Under the pieces are notes generated by a model, which did not search any database, was not told the DNA's origin, and saw only the letters and a list, made by a program, of their open reading frames with translations. Source: CAVOKN01 sp963696505 (GTDB lineage Bacteria; Pseudomonadota; Gammaproteobacteria; Burkholderiales; Rhodocyclaceae). From it: a DNA stretch of 64,000 bases. The stretch spans positions 32,228 through 96,227 of the forward strand of contig CAVOKN010000024.1 of NCBI GenBank assembly GCA_963696505.1. The letters run 5' to 3'. Positions 38,180 to 51,413 of the stretch are shown here, piece after piece (position 1 is the first letter of the stretch; each line of letters starts with the position of its first letter). The translations under genes were made by a program, and so were the position numbers.

Positions 38180-39085
38180 TCACAAGGTTTCCGCGGAGTA
38201 TTCCACACTCATGCGGTGGCTCTGGCCGGGCGGCACCACCACCACGTTGTCCAATGCGTTGCCGGACTCCACGCACACCATGCGGCGCCAGCCGTCGGGG
38301 CCGAAGTCGCCCATCTTGTCGGCCTTCTCCGCCCACGGCGTCCACACCACGGTGAACCGGGAGCCGCTCTTGGCGACGATGATGCGCCGGCCGAGGCGCC
38401 GGTCGTCGATGATGCAGTTGGCATCGGTATTCACATACACCCGGTCCACCTCGCCGGCGAAGCTCACGGCGCTGGCCTGGGTGCGGCGATTCACCCCGCC
38501 CACCTTGTCAACGTACTCGCTGCCCTCCAGTCCCCGCAGCGCTATGTCGGCGATGTCGCCGATCTGGAAGTAGGTGTGCAGCGCCTCGCCGATCACGAAC
38601 TCGGTATCGCCCAGGTTGGTGGTGGTCAGGCTTGCCTTGAGGCTCCTGCCGACGACCACCTCCAGTTCGACCCGGCTGGGGTGTGGCCACTGGGCGCGGG
38701 TCTGCTCGTTGCCGGCGAGTGCGAGCGTGAGGGCGGTCGCGCCGGATTCCAGCGTCGTCGCCTGCGTCACCTGCCACATCACGGTGCGTGCGAAGCCGTG
38801 GCCGGGAAAGGTGGATTCCGTCGCGTGAGGGCCGAACCATGGCCAGCACACCGGCATGCCGCCGCGAATCGACTTGCCTGGCGCGAACTTGGCATGATCC
38901 GATAGCCACACTACCGGCATCGCCTGATCCCGTGGCTGGAAGCGGGTGACGTGGGCGCCCTGGAGGCATAGTTCGGCGCTTCCCAGCGCGTTCGCTATCC
39001 GCGCAAAGACCAGGCCGCCCGGACCTTCCTCGAAGCTCAGTTGCCTCGCAATGCCGAAGCGGCTGTTCAGTTCCGCGAGGTTCAT
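38180..39085 (-). CDS. D-hexose-6-phosphate mutarotase (aldose-1-epimerase family)
   Basis: The 301-residue protein has the YeaD-type galactose-mutarotase fold, with GAHVTRFQPRDQAMPVVWLS, the signature SIRGGMPVCWPWFGPH, and HGFARTVMW with the catalytic-type His. The segment EALHTYFQIGDI and a C-terminal VCVESGNALDN complete the pattern. The family interconverts alpha and beta anomers of hexose-6-phosphates. The ATG at 39085 follows AGGAGAAC closely. It lies convergent to the C25-like gene and marks the chromosomal boundary of the conflict locus. The gap 39086-39333 holds no gene. Confidence 0.9.
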   Translation of the reverse strand: MNLAELNSRFGIARQLSFEEGPGGLVFARIANALGSAELCLQGAHVTRFQPRDQAMPVVWLSDHAKFAPGKSIRGGMPVCWPWFGPHATESTFPGHGFARTVMWQVTQATTLESGATALTLALAGNEQTRAQWPHPSRVELEVVVGRSLKASLTTTNLGDTEFVIGEALHTYFQIGDIADIALRGLEGSEYVDKVGGVNRRTQASAVSFAGEVDRVYVNTDANCIIDDRRLGRRIIVAKSGSRFTVVWTPWAEKADKMGDFGPDGWRRMVCVESGNALDNVVVVPPGQSHRMSVEYSAETL

Positions 39086-40115
39086 GCTGTTCTCCTGTGA
39101 ATGGATGGATCGCGAAAGCCGGCGTTCGTCCCGGCGGCACACGTGAGCTTTCCGCCCCAAACTGCCGCGCCGGTCGAACTGACTTCCGCCGCGATTCGCC
39201 GCCATGATAGCCACTCGACCAGGATGATCGCCAATCAGGACCAGCCAGCCTTGACACCGCCTCCGTCTCCCCGTACTTTCCAGCCTCGCGCCGATTTGAG
39301 CTCTCAGCTTGCGGGCGCCTTATAAATCCAGCTGTGCGACCTGAGGTCGCTTAGGTGGCTCGCCTAGTCAGGCAGCGTAATCCTGACACAACGAGCACTG
39401 GAAGTAGGACGGCACATGAAATGCGCGCGCCGTCGATACCTAAGAGGCGTAAGCCTCTCAAGTGATTGTCTCACCGGGGATCATTCCGGTAGCGAGACCC
39501 GTTGTTCAGCCAACGGTAGCCTAGGGATCGGTGCGTCCTCGGTAACGAGGGGGTGCCAAGCGATCCTGACAACGTAACCACGCTCCAAAGGTGTATGCCA
39601 CGCCCCGCGAGGGGAGCGGCGTGATTCTGCCAGCAGCAAGGCGGATGAGGTGCCAGGCTGGGTGGTACGACCAACTCATGTGAATTGCCGGATAACGCGT
39701 CGTAATTGTTAGCAGGCCCAAGCTGCTGTCAGGCCTGAACCAAAATGGTATGTGGCTGGTTCTTCCGTAAGCTGTTCGGGAGACGCTGACAAGGTGGCCA
39801 CCGGCGCATAGGCAAGGTCTAACCCATTCGTGTCACTGGAGAGGAACAGGGTAAGCCCGTAGTCCCGCCCGCGAGGGCAAGCCGACCGCAAGGAAAGCCC
39901 ATGGGCCTGCGGGTAAAGGAGTGCGGAGCAAGCGAACGCCGTCCTGTAATCGGACGGATAGGGGTTGCAACATCACCCCGCTCGAAAGAGCGCTGACTTC
40001 CGCGTGGTCTCTTGTCACAAGAGACCCTGTCGAACCGTCATCCCCAAGGGGGCGAGAGAGCCCCCGCGGGGGTCATCTTGCCTTCCCGACGGGGTAACCG
40101 AAAGGAGGCAAGCAA

Positions 40116-40508
40116 GTGAGTGCGCCATCAGAGGCGTCTGCGGCCTCCGCAGCCCCACCGGACTGGCACCAGCTCGACTGGGCCAGGCTGCACGGGACTG
40201 TGAGACGGCTGCAGGCGCGTATTGTGAAGGCAACCCAGGCCGGGAACTGGCGCAGGGTGAAAGCCCTGCAACGGTACCTGACCCGCTCGTTCGCCGGCAA
40301 AGCGGTCGCCGTCAAGCGAGTGACCGAGAACCAAGGCAAGAACACTCCGGGGGTCGATCGGCAGGTTTGGTCAACTCCGAAGACGAAGCGCCAGGCCATT
40401 GAAACACTGGGCAGGCGCGGCTACCGGCCGCTGCCGCTGAGGAGGGTGTACATCCCGAAAGCCAATGGCAAGATGCGCCCCCTGGGCATCCCGACGGTGA
40501 ATGCATAA
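40116..40508 (+). pseudogene. Group II intron reverse transcriptase/maturase, N-terminal fragment
   Basis: The 130-residue frame matches the start of LtrA-type proteins: WARLHGTVRRLQARIVKATQ, KNTPGVDRQVWSTP and the RT block VYIPKANGKMRPLGIPTV. It then ends in unrelated sequence (NA, stop). The polymerase motifs with YADD and the maturase domain are absent. The break at about 40498 is the edge of a deletion that was refilled by other mobile DNA. Confidence 0.88.
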
Positions 40509-40516
40509 TGCACCTC

Positions 40517-40707
40517 TCAAAGTTGAGTGTCGGAATGATGGGGCTGAAGATGCCCCGAGTTGCGCACCCATTCGCGCAGTTCCGCGTCCTTCGCAGCACT
40601 GAGCGTGATCCACCACGGGCCACGGCCGTCAAGTTGGCGCGCTTCGACGACGCTGCGTTCAATCCAGTAATAGACGACGTGTATGCTGACGCCGTAACGA
40701 TCTGCAA
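40517..40707 (-). pseudogene. Site-specific recombinase C-terminal fragment
   Basis: The last 63 residues of a protein end inside the intron. They read VADRYGVSIHVVYYWIERSV, then a WWITLSAAKDAELREWVRNS stretch and a stop at 40517. The helix-turn-helix plus WW/WI pattern resembles the C-termini of large serine recombinases of proteobacteria. Its upstream part is cut off exactly at the IS4 end at 40708. The identification is by pattern memory, so only moderately sure. Confidence 0.45.
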
Positions 40708-42213
40708 CCAATGGCACTACCTTAAGCGAGGCAGATGCGTGTTCGCACAATTTTTGCACGGGCGATATCGCGTGATTCGTTGAGCAGGCGATGTGGTTTT
40801 GGTCGTCGCTTGACGGCACGAGGCTCCACCCGATCCGGTCGCCACGGCAGGCGCAAAGATGCGACTGCCCCGCGCAGAGTGGCAAACATCCGGATGAAAC
40901 TCTTTGTTGCGCTGCCTCTGATCAGATCCAGTAAGCTGTTGACGACGCGTTTGGCGCCGCTGAAGCTCAATTGTCGCGGCAGCACCTTGGCACAGGCTGC
41001 CGCCTGCGCCATCACGGCCCGGATTAAGTTATAGGCGAGGAAAAATGCACTCACCTCCTTGTGTACCATGTCCGGACTCTTGCAGCGCAGAATATCCATA
41101 CCCATCACGCTTTTGATCGACCGTAGGTCCAGCTCGACATGCCAGCGCTGGACATACAGGGCGTTGAGTTGGGCTTTGCTCACCTGGGCTGGATTCGTCA
41201 GCGTACTCACGAGCACCCATTTCCCCACCTTGGCCTCACGTACCGTCATCTCTTCGGGTATCAGCTCATAAGCATCCTGCTCCATCCAATCGGGGCGCTT
41301 CGGGCGTTTCCAGATCACGAGGTGGTCGTGCTTGCCCAGTGGCTGTCCGCGGCGGAAGTCCGTAGTGCGCCCGGCATGCTGGCGCGAGACCATATCGACC
41401 CCCTTTGCGCGCAGTTGGGCGATCGTGAAATAACTGCTGTGGTAGCGATCCACCAGCACAATGTCGCCGCGGTTCAGCGAGCCATATAACTGGCGAAACA
41501 GCGTGTCCTCGCCCGTCTTCTTTCCCTTGCAGGCCGCCATTGCCCAATCCAGCACCACCCCGCTGGCCAGCGAAATCAATACCACCAGCCGCGCTATCGG
41601 GAAACCCACCCCGGCCTTCTGGCTGCGCGATTGCGGATACTGCGCTTGGTTCTCCACGGTATCGGGCATCGTTACCGTCGCCCCATCGACCAGGATGAGC
41701 GACCTGCCTCGCCACCGCCATGCCTGCGGGGAGCTTTCCTCCAACCGTCTGCCAACCCCCCTGCACAACCGTACCAGCAACTTCACCGGAAGTCTCTGCC
41801 GTGCCTTGCAGTAAGGCCCCGTGCTCAGCCCCACCAGCGCCTCGCCCTGTGCTACACGCTCACTGGCATAACGCACCACCACATCCTGGCAGGCAGGGTC
41901 TACGTGCAGCACTTGCTCTATAAACAAGCGCAAAGTGACCAGCGGTGAGTAAAGACGCTCACGCCAGCTACCCACCTCCTCAAGAACCGCACGTTCCAGT
42001 TCGGCCGCCGGTAGGGCATCAAAAAGCTTCTCACGAGATTCCTGTAAGAAGCCACATCGAAATCGACTAACCAATCTCTCGATACGCCCCTTACTGGTAG
42101 CATGTAGCATAGGCTGGCCCTCCATGGGTGATGATGTTGTCTCGCAACTCCATCGTAACCCATTCAGGCGTCAGCCTATTTCTGTTGCGATTTCCTTAAA
42201 GTAGTGCCATTGG
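40708..42213 (-). mobile_element. IS4-family insertion sequence, copy 2 (inverted)
   Basis: This 1,506-bp element has the same ends and the same deduced transposase as copy 1 at 27621-29126, in the opposite orientation. The flanks (TCTGCAA on the left, GCGCAGG on the right) are not direct repeats. The element therefore did not simply insert here; an adjacent deletion or recombination followed. Confidence 0.92.
40722..42125 (-). CDS. IS4-family transposase, copy 2
   Basis: The 467-residue protein is identical in sequence to the product of copy 1, including the DDE residues in LILVDGATVTM, LVDRYHSSYF and YVQRWHVELDLRS. It is intact. The identity indicates that the two copies separated recently. 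Confidence 0.95.
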   Translation of the reverse strand: MEGQPMLHATSKGRIERLVSRFRCGFLQESREKLFDALPAAELERAVLEEVGSWRERLYSPLVTLRLFIEQVLHVDPACQDVVVRYASERVAQGEALVGLSTGPYCKARQRLPVKLLVRLCRGVGRRLEESSPQAWRWRGRSLILVDGATVTMPDTVENQAQYPQSRSQKAGVGFPIARLVVLISLASGVVLDWAMAACKGKKTGEDTLFRQLYGSLNRGDIVLVDRYHSSYFTIAQLRAKGVDMVSRQHAGRTTDFRRGQPLGKHDHLVIWKRPKRPDWMEQDAYELIPEEMTVREAKVGKWVLVSTLTNPAQVSKAQLNALYVQRWHVELDLRSIKSVMGMDILRCKSPDMVHKEVSAFFLAYNLIRAVMAQAAACAKVLPRQLSFSGAKRVVNSLLDLIRGSATKSFIRMFATLRGAVASLRLPWRPDRVEPRAVKRRPKPHRLLNESRDIARAKIVRTRICLA

Positions 42214-42425
42214 GCGCAGGCTGCTGTACCTTTGGTGGAGCCAGAACAAGCGGTGCGTGTTGTGCGACGAGCCGATCACGACGGAAACCGGATGGCATGT
42301 GCATCACCGGATTCCCCGTGATCAAGGCGGCACCGATACGTATGCGTAATCTGGCGCTGTTGCATCCGAACTGCCACCGTCAGCTTCATGCCAATGGTTG
42401 GAAGTTGGAGGCCGGCTCCCTTTAG
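42214..42425 (+). pseudogene. Group II intron protein, C-terminal HNH remnant
   Basis: Directly after the IS4 end comes RRLLYLWWSQNKRCVLCDEP, then WHVHHRIPRDQGGTDTY, which is the HNH endonuclease of intron-encoded proteins (C-x2-C and HH residues visible). A frameshift follows at about 42340. The neighbouring frame continues with NLALLHPNCHRQLHANGWKL to a stop at 42425. It is the C-terminal end of the same ORF that begins at 40116. Confidence 0.85.
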
Positions 42426-42532
42426 TGGGAGCCTTTGAGAGGCTTGAGCCGGGTGCGGGGAAACTCGCACGCCCGGTTCTTAGGGGAGGGTGACGCAGCA
42501 ATGCGTCATCCTTACCCGACAAAGCGAGGCCG

Positions 42533-42566
42533 ACCCGGTCCGCGCCCCTGCCGACCGGGTTTTTGC
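42533..42566 (+). terminator. Terminator-like hairpin between intron and metH
   Basis: ACCCGGTC (42533-42540) and GACCGGGT (42553-42560) form a stem followed by TTTT. Outer AAAGC/GCTTT bases can extend it. It begins right behind the intron 3' end, 15 bases before the metH start, so it could act as terminator or attenuator in the metH leader. Confidence 0.5.
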
Positions 42567-42581
42567 TTTCGAGGCTCAGCC

Positions 42582-46319
<3,738 letters not shown>

Positions 46320-46422
46320 CTTGCGGGACGTCGGATCCGGCCCTTGAATCAACCTGCGGGAGATGTCGAGGGTTGTCGGGTCGAAGGCAGCGGACCCTGC
46401 ACCCGACACATCGGAACCGCCG

Positions 46423-46866
46423 TCAGGCGTCCGGCGATATTTCCCTGGCGATGCGCAGCAGGTGGGGGAGCAGTTGCTGGGACACCCGCGCCAGGGGCAG
46501 CACGGAGACCCTGTAGAAGCCCTCGCATTTCTCCAGCACGGCGCCGTGGTCGTCGTCGGTAACCAGGACCACGTAAGGCGAGAAGCTGCTGCTGCGCATA
46601 CAGTCCAGGGCGCGCAAGAAATCCAGCACCTGGTCTCCAGCATAGGGCACGACGATGATGCCCGGGAAACCCATGAAGGCCTGACGCAGGGCGTCGTCCA
46701 GGCTTCGGGCGAGGCTCATGGCTTCGAGCCCGAGCGCGGCGGCGGCATCCAGCAAGTCGTTCGCGGCGAAGCCGCTGCCATCCACGCACAACAGGCGCAC
46801 AGCCGCCGCCTGGGCTGGTACGGGTTCGTCCATCTCAATCCACTCTGCGGTAGCTGCATTCGACAT
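46423..46866 (-). CDS. Degenerate receiver-like protein
   Basis: The 147-residue protein looks like a response-regulator receiver fold: AVRLLCVDGSGFAANDLLDA, a central strand GIIVVPYAG and a strand YVVLVTDDDHG. The usual phosphorylated Asp at the end of strand 3 is replaced in 'IIVVPYAGDQ' and no output domain is present. It follows the response regulator gene on the same strand after 104 bases. It may be an accessory or pseudo-receiver of this kinase operon. Assignment is tentative. Confidence 0.45.
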   Translation of the reverse strand: MSNAATAEWIEMDEPVPAQAAAVRLLCVDGSGFAANDLLDAAAALGLEAMSLARSLDDALRQAFMGFPGIIVVPYAGDQVLDFLRALDCMRSSSFSPYVVLVTDDDHGAVLEKCEGFYRVSVLPLARVSQQLLPHLLRIAREISPDA

Positions 46867-46970
46867 GAACGCAAGGGTAGAGCCGCGACGGTCGGCCGCA
46901 CCATCGGGGAATCCCTGATTTGTTCCCCCGGTGGCGCCCTACTTCGTGCCGCTCCGGACACCCGGCCGTT

Positions 46971-47639
46971 TCAGGCTTCCGGGCTGATCAGTCCCGCCCG
47001 GATGGCGAAGCGGGTCAGTCCCGCCACATCGTAGATGCCGAGCCGCGCCATGAGCTGGGCGCGGTGGGTTTCCACCGTCTTGACGCTGATCGCCAGCCGC
47101 TCGGCGATCTCGCGCGTGGCATTTCCTTCCGCGATGAGCTGGAGGATCTCGCGCTGCCGCTGGGTCAGCAGGTCCAGGCCGCCAGCGGACTCGGTCGCAG
47201 CTCCGCCCCGCGAAAGGCGCAGGTACTCGTCGAGCAGATGGCGCGACACCGCAGGGCTGAGCCAGCGTTCGCCGCGCAGCACGGCTCGCAGCGCGCGTTC
47301 GAGTTCGTCCACCGCCGCGTCCTTCACCACGTAGGCCACGGCGCCGGCGCGCATCGCTTCCAGCACGTAGTTCTCCGCGGTGTGCATCGAAAGGATCAGG
47401 ATCCGCGTCGCGGGTGCTTCCTTGGTTATCAGTGCCACCGCGTCCAGCCCATTGAGACCTGGCATGCCGATGTCAACCAGTGCGACGTCCGCTTTGACTT
47501 GTCGCGCCAACCTGACTGCCTCGCGGCCGTCGCCGGTCTCCGCCACCACGCGGAAGCCACCGAAGCCTTCCACCAGCGCGCGTATGCCGGCACGCACCAG
47601 GGTGTGGTCGTCGGCAAGGAGGACCGTCTTCTCGTTCAT
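46971..47639 (-). CDS. NarL/FixJ-type response regulator
   Basis: The 222-residue protein has a receiver domain (acidic pair in VLLADDHTLVRAG, phospho-Asp in VALVDIGMPGLNG, Ser in ILILSMHTAE, Lys in YVVKDAA). It ends in a LuxR-type helix-turn-helix (LTQRQREILQLIAEGNATRE, then SVKTVETHRAQLMARLG). It is a DNA-binding transcription regulator activated by phosphorylation. Its ATG overlaps the stop of the HisKA_3-type kinase by four bases, so the two form a cognate pair. Confidence 0.95.
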   Translation of the reverse strand: MNEKTVLLADDHTLVRAGIRALVEGFGGFRVVAETGDGREAVRLARQVKADVALVDIGMPGLNGLDAVALITKEAPATRILILSMHTAENYVLEAMRAGAVAYVVKDAAVDELERALRAVLRGERWLSPAVSRHLLDEYLRLSRGGAATESAGGLDLLTQRQREILQLIAEGNATREIAERLAISVKTVETHRAQLMARLGIYDVAGLTRFAIRAGLISPEA

Positions 47640-50600
47640 TTCGCCGACAAGTCTAGCGGAATCTCTGCGCAGATCCGGGTGCCGCTGCCGGGATGGCTTT
47701 CGACGGCCAGGCGTCCTCCCAGAAGTTCGGCCCGTTCCCGCATGCCGAGCAGGCCCATGCCGCCGCCGTGGGCCGCGGTATCGAATCCGCTGCCGTCGTC
47801 GCCGATTGCAAGGCGCGTGGCATCCTCCACCATGTCCAGCGCAATGTCGATGTTCTGGGCGTGGCCGTGGCGGATGGCGTTATTCACCGCCTCCTGGGCA
47901 ATGCGGAACAGTGACGTCTCGAAGTCCCCGGGAAGCGGTGGTACCGCCGCCCGAACTTCGATGCGGCAGCCCGCGCGCTGCGCCTGCCGCCGGGCATACC
48001 AGTGCAGCGCCGACGTCAGCCCCAGGTCGTCCAGCACCGATGGCCGCAGGTTGAGGGCAGTGTCGCGGATGCGCTCGATGGTGAGATCGGCGATCTCGAT
48101 GCAGTCGGTGATGCGCCGCGGGTCGGGCGCGGGGCCGGCGGCGCGCAGCAGCGCAGTGAGGTTGAGCTTGAGGGCGGCGAGCTGCTGGCCGATCTCGTCG
48201 TGCAGTTCGCGCGCCAGGGCGCGCCGCTCTTCCTCCTGCACCGAGAGCAGCCGGCGCGACAGGCTTTGCAGGCGTTCTGCGTACTCGGCCAGCGCCTCCT
48301 CGGCACGCTTGCGCTCGGTGATGTCGGTGACCACGCTGATGAAGCCGATGAGCCGGCCTTCGCCGTCCCGGCGGTAGGTCCAGTCAACGAGAACGTCCGC
48401 TTCGCTGCCGTCGTCGCGCTGGTTGCGTCCGATGTAGGGCTTCGGCGGCGGCTGGGTGTGCACCAGGTGGGCGAAGTATTCCCGCAGCGCCCGGGAGTCT
48501 TCCTCGCTGGCCAGCATTTCCCAGATAGTGCGCCCGAGGAGGCTTCCGGGGGCAGCGGCATTGATGCGCTCCAGCGCAGGATTGGCGAAGGTGATGCTCC
48601 CATCGAGACCGTTCTCCTGCACGCCGTGGGGCAGCAACTCCATCAGTGTTCGAAAGCGTTCCTCGCTCTGGGCAAGTCTGCGTGCGCTGAGCTTGCGCTG
48701 GGTGATGTCCTGGAACAAGCACAGAGACGCCCTCCGGGGAGGGGAAGATTCGGTTTTCCAGCCACCGATCCCAGGCGGGAACGAAGTCCTCCATCGTTAC
48801 CGGGGTCTGCTCGGCCACCGCCTTCTCGATGGCATGCTGGAAGGGCTGGCCGACCGCCATCGGGAATTCCGTCCAGATGTGACGGCCGACCAAGTCTTCG
48901 GCGCGGCGTTCCAGCACCTGGGCAGCCTGTTCATTGACGAAGACGTAGCGCCAGTCCCGGTCAAGCGCCACGAAGCCGTCGGCGATTCGTTCCACGAGTT
49001 GCTGAAAGCGCGAGCGCTCCGCCTCGGCTGCTGCAAGGAGGCGTTCGCGCTCGACGTCGGAGAGCTTGCGCTCGCTGATGTCGATCAGCCCGCCGTAGAG
49101 GCGATGGACAGCGGGGGCTTCGTCGTCCGCTGCGCACTCGGCGACGGAGTTTACCCACACGATGCCGCCGTCCTTGCGCTGCAGCCGCAGCTCGCAGTTC
49201 CCGCTGCTGCCCGGCGCGAGGCCGATCACGCGCTGCGGAACAGCTCCTGGTCCTCCGGGACGACCAGGCAGCGCCAGCAGCGGCGGGCCATCAGCTCCTC
49301 CGGCGTGTAAGCCGGTGATGCGTTCGACGGCCCCCAGCATCCAGTCGATCTCGAACGCGCCGTCCGCGTCGCGCCGGCACGAATAGACGATGTCGGATAT
49401 CGCCTGCGAGATGCGGCGGAAGCGCCCCTCGCTCTCCTTGAGCGCCTGCTCGGCCCGCTGGCGCTCGGTGATGTCGCGCGCCATGCCAATGACGAAATCG
49501 CCGTCGGCCAGGTGGATGCCGCCGATGCGCACCTCCACCGGGAAACGTCGAGCCGTCCTTGCGCCGGTGGCGGCCCTGGTACAGCTGGCCCTGCTCGAAT
49601 GCCGCAGCGTGGATTCTGCGCACCTCTTCGGGTCCGAGGGCAGCGGCCGCCGGATCGAGTTCGGTGACGTTCCTGCCGAGCAGCTCGTCGCGGGTGTAGC
49701 CCAGGGACTCGCAGGCCCAGCCGTTGGCATCGACGATGCGGCCGTCCATGTCGGCGATGAAGACAGCATCGGCGGCATGGTCGGCCAGCGGCCGGAAGCG
49801 CCGCTCGGCGGCCTGGCGCTCCGCCTCGAGCCGGAAGCGGTCGAGGGCGAAGGAAATGTCGGTTGCCATCTCGTCGAGCAGGGACACCAGTTCGGTGTCG
49901 AAGAAGCGCGCCTCCGGCGCATATAGATTCAGCGTGCCCCAGGGCTTGCTGCCGCTCAGTAGCGGACAGGCGGCCGAGGCGCGGAACCCGCATTCGAGGG
50001 CGCGCTCGCGCCAGGGCGCCATCGCCGGGTCGCCCTCGATGTCGTCGCAGACGACGTGGCGCCGTTCGCGCAGCGCCAGCGCCGTCGGGCCGCGGCCCGC
50101 AGCGTCCCCGGGATCGGCGCTGATGCGGGCGCTGGTGGCGTAGTCGGTGCGCGCGCCGAAGCTCGCCACCGGCAACACGTGACCGTCGCGCAGCTCGCCG
50201 ATCCAGGCCATGCGCAGGCCGCCGAAATCCACCGCGACGCGGCAGATTTCCCGCAGCAGCTCGTCGCGGTCGCCGATGCGGGCGATGGCCTGGTTGCACT
50301 GGGAGAGCGCGGCGTAGAGGTTGGCGAGGCGGCGCGCCCGCGTCTGGGCCTGCTTCTCGACGTCGATGTCGGTGTGGGTGCCGAGCATGCGCAGCGGGAT
50401 TCCCGAGCCGTCCCGCTCCATGATCCTTCCCATCGACAGGATCCACTTCCAGTTTCCCTGCTTGGTGCGCTGGCGGAACTCCACCCGGTAGTCGGGGAGC
50501 CTTCCGGCCACGTAATCGGCATGGCTGCGGCCGACCCGTTCCCTGTCTTCCGGGTGCAATCGTGCGAGCCAGGCAGCATTGGTTTCGACCAGTTCGCCGG

Positions 50601-51351
50601 GGGCGTAGCCGAGCATTTCGGCATAGGCTTCGTTGATCCGGGCTTCACCGGTCCGCAAATCGAGGTCGTACAGACCCTGCCGCGCCGCATCCAGGGCCAG
50701 CCGCAGGCGCTCCTCGGCCTCGACGACGCGTCGCTGAGCGGTACGCTCGGCGGTGACGTCCTGGGCCAGCACCAGTTCGGCGCGGCGGCCTTCGAATGAC
50801 AGCGTCGAAGACGTGATCTCGACCTCGATCGTTTCGCCGTTCTTCCTGACATGGCGCCATGTCCCGGCATGGTCCATGCCCTCGCTCACGGCCGAGACAT
50901 TGCGCCGCAGCGCGGGCACGTCTTCCGCCGGCCGGATGTCGGCGATGGTCATGGCAAGGAACTCGTCGCGTCGGTAGCCGTAGCTGGCGACGGCGGCATC
51001 GTTCACCGCCAGGAAGGCGAGGCTGTCCAGGTCGTAGACCCACATCGGCAAAGGGTTCGCCTCGAACAGGGCGAGGTATTGCCGCGCCTGGCTTTCGACC
51101 CGGCTGTGCAGGGCGTCCTCCATCCGCCGGCTGCGACGCAGCAGCAGCAGCAGCAGGGCGGTGGTCACCGCCACGAACATCCAGCCCTTGTAGGTCTGGA
51201 GGGCGGTCAGGTGCAGGGTGCTTTCGGCGAGCGCCGCCGCCAGGCGGTCGGAATAGACGATCCACAGAATCGCGACGGTGGCGTAGGCGGCAGAGATCGT
51301 CACCGGTCCGGGCCTGAGCATTCGGATTGGAGAGACTTCGGTCGGATCCAT
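47636..51351 (-). pseudogene. Multi-PAS/GAF HisKA_3 sensor histidine kinase, multiply frameshifted
   Basis: From ATG 51351 two hydrophobic segments (TISAAYATVAILWIVYS and FVAVTTALLLLLL) are followed by PAS domains, a GAF-like domain (CNQAIARIGDRDELLREICR) and further PAS domains. The C-terminal part is a NarX-type kinase with HisKA_3 box ALARELHDEIGQQLAALKLN and ATPase N/G boxes (QEAVNNAIRHGHA, DDGSGFD). The frame changes at about 49535 (one extra T in ACGTTTCCC), twice within 49220-49320 in compensating directions, and at about 48730. Repaired, the protein would be about 1,240 residues. It pairs with the downstream regulator. The number of indels in otherwise well-conserved sequence suggests assembly error at least as much as decay. 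Confidence 0.8.
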
Positions 51352-51413
51352 TGCTGCGTCCTGCGAAAGTTGCCGGCGGTGCGGCGCCGGGACGGGCCCC
51401 GGCCCCTGTTCTT

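Larger units (their letters stand above)
39334..42520 (+). mobile_element. Group II intron with internally deleted ORF and nested IS4
   Basis: The 5' end GTGCGACCTGAGGTCGC fits the group II intron GUGYG rule. The 3' end is recognised by a domain V hairpin (GAGCCGGGTGCGGGGAAACT with partner CGCACGCCCGGTTC at about 42447-42480), followed by a domain VI stem and the end CTTACCCGAC. The intron-encoded protein survives only as its N-terminus (40116-40508) and a C-terminal HNH remnant (42214-42425). Between them lie a recombinase fragment and a complete IS4 copy. The RNA part may still fold, but the reverse transcriptase is lost. Ends are approximate. Confidence 0.8.

Noticed and set aside
39334..40115. 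CRISPR-like repetition between mutarotase and the intron ORF
   Set aside because: The pattern is the structured RNA part of the group II intron (many short stems), with no direct repeats of constant spacing.
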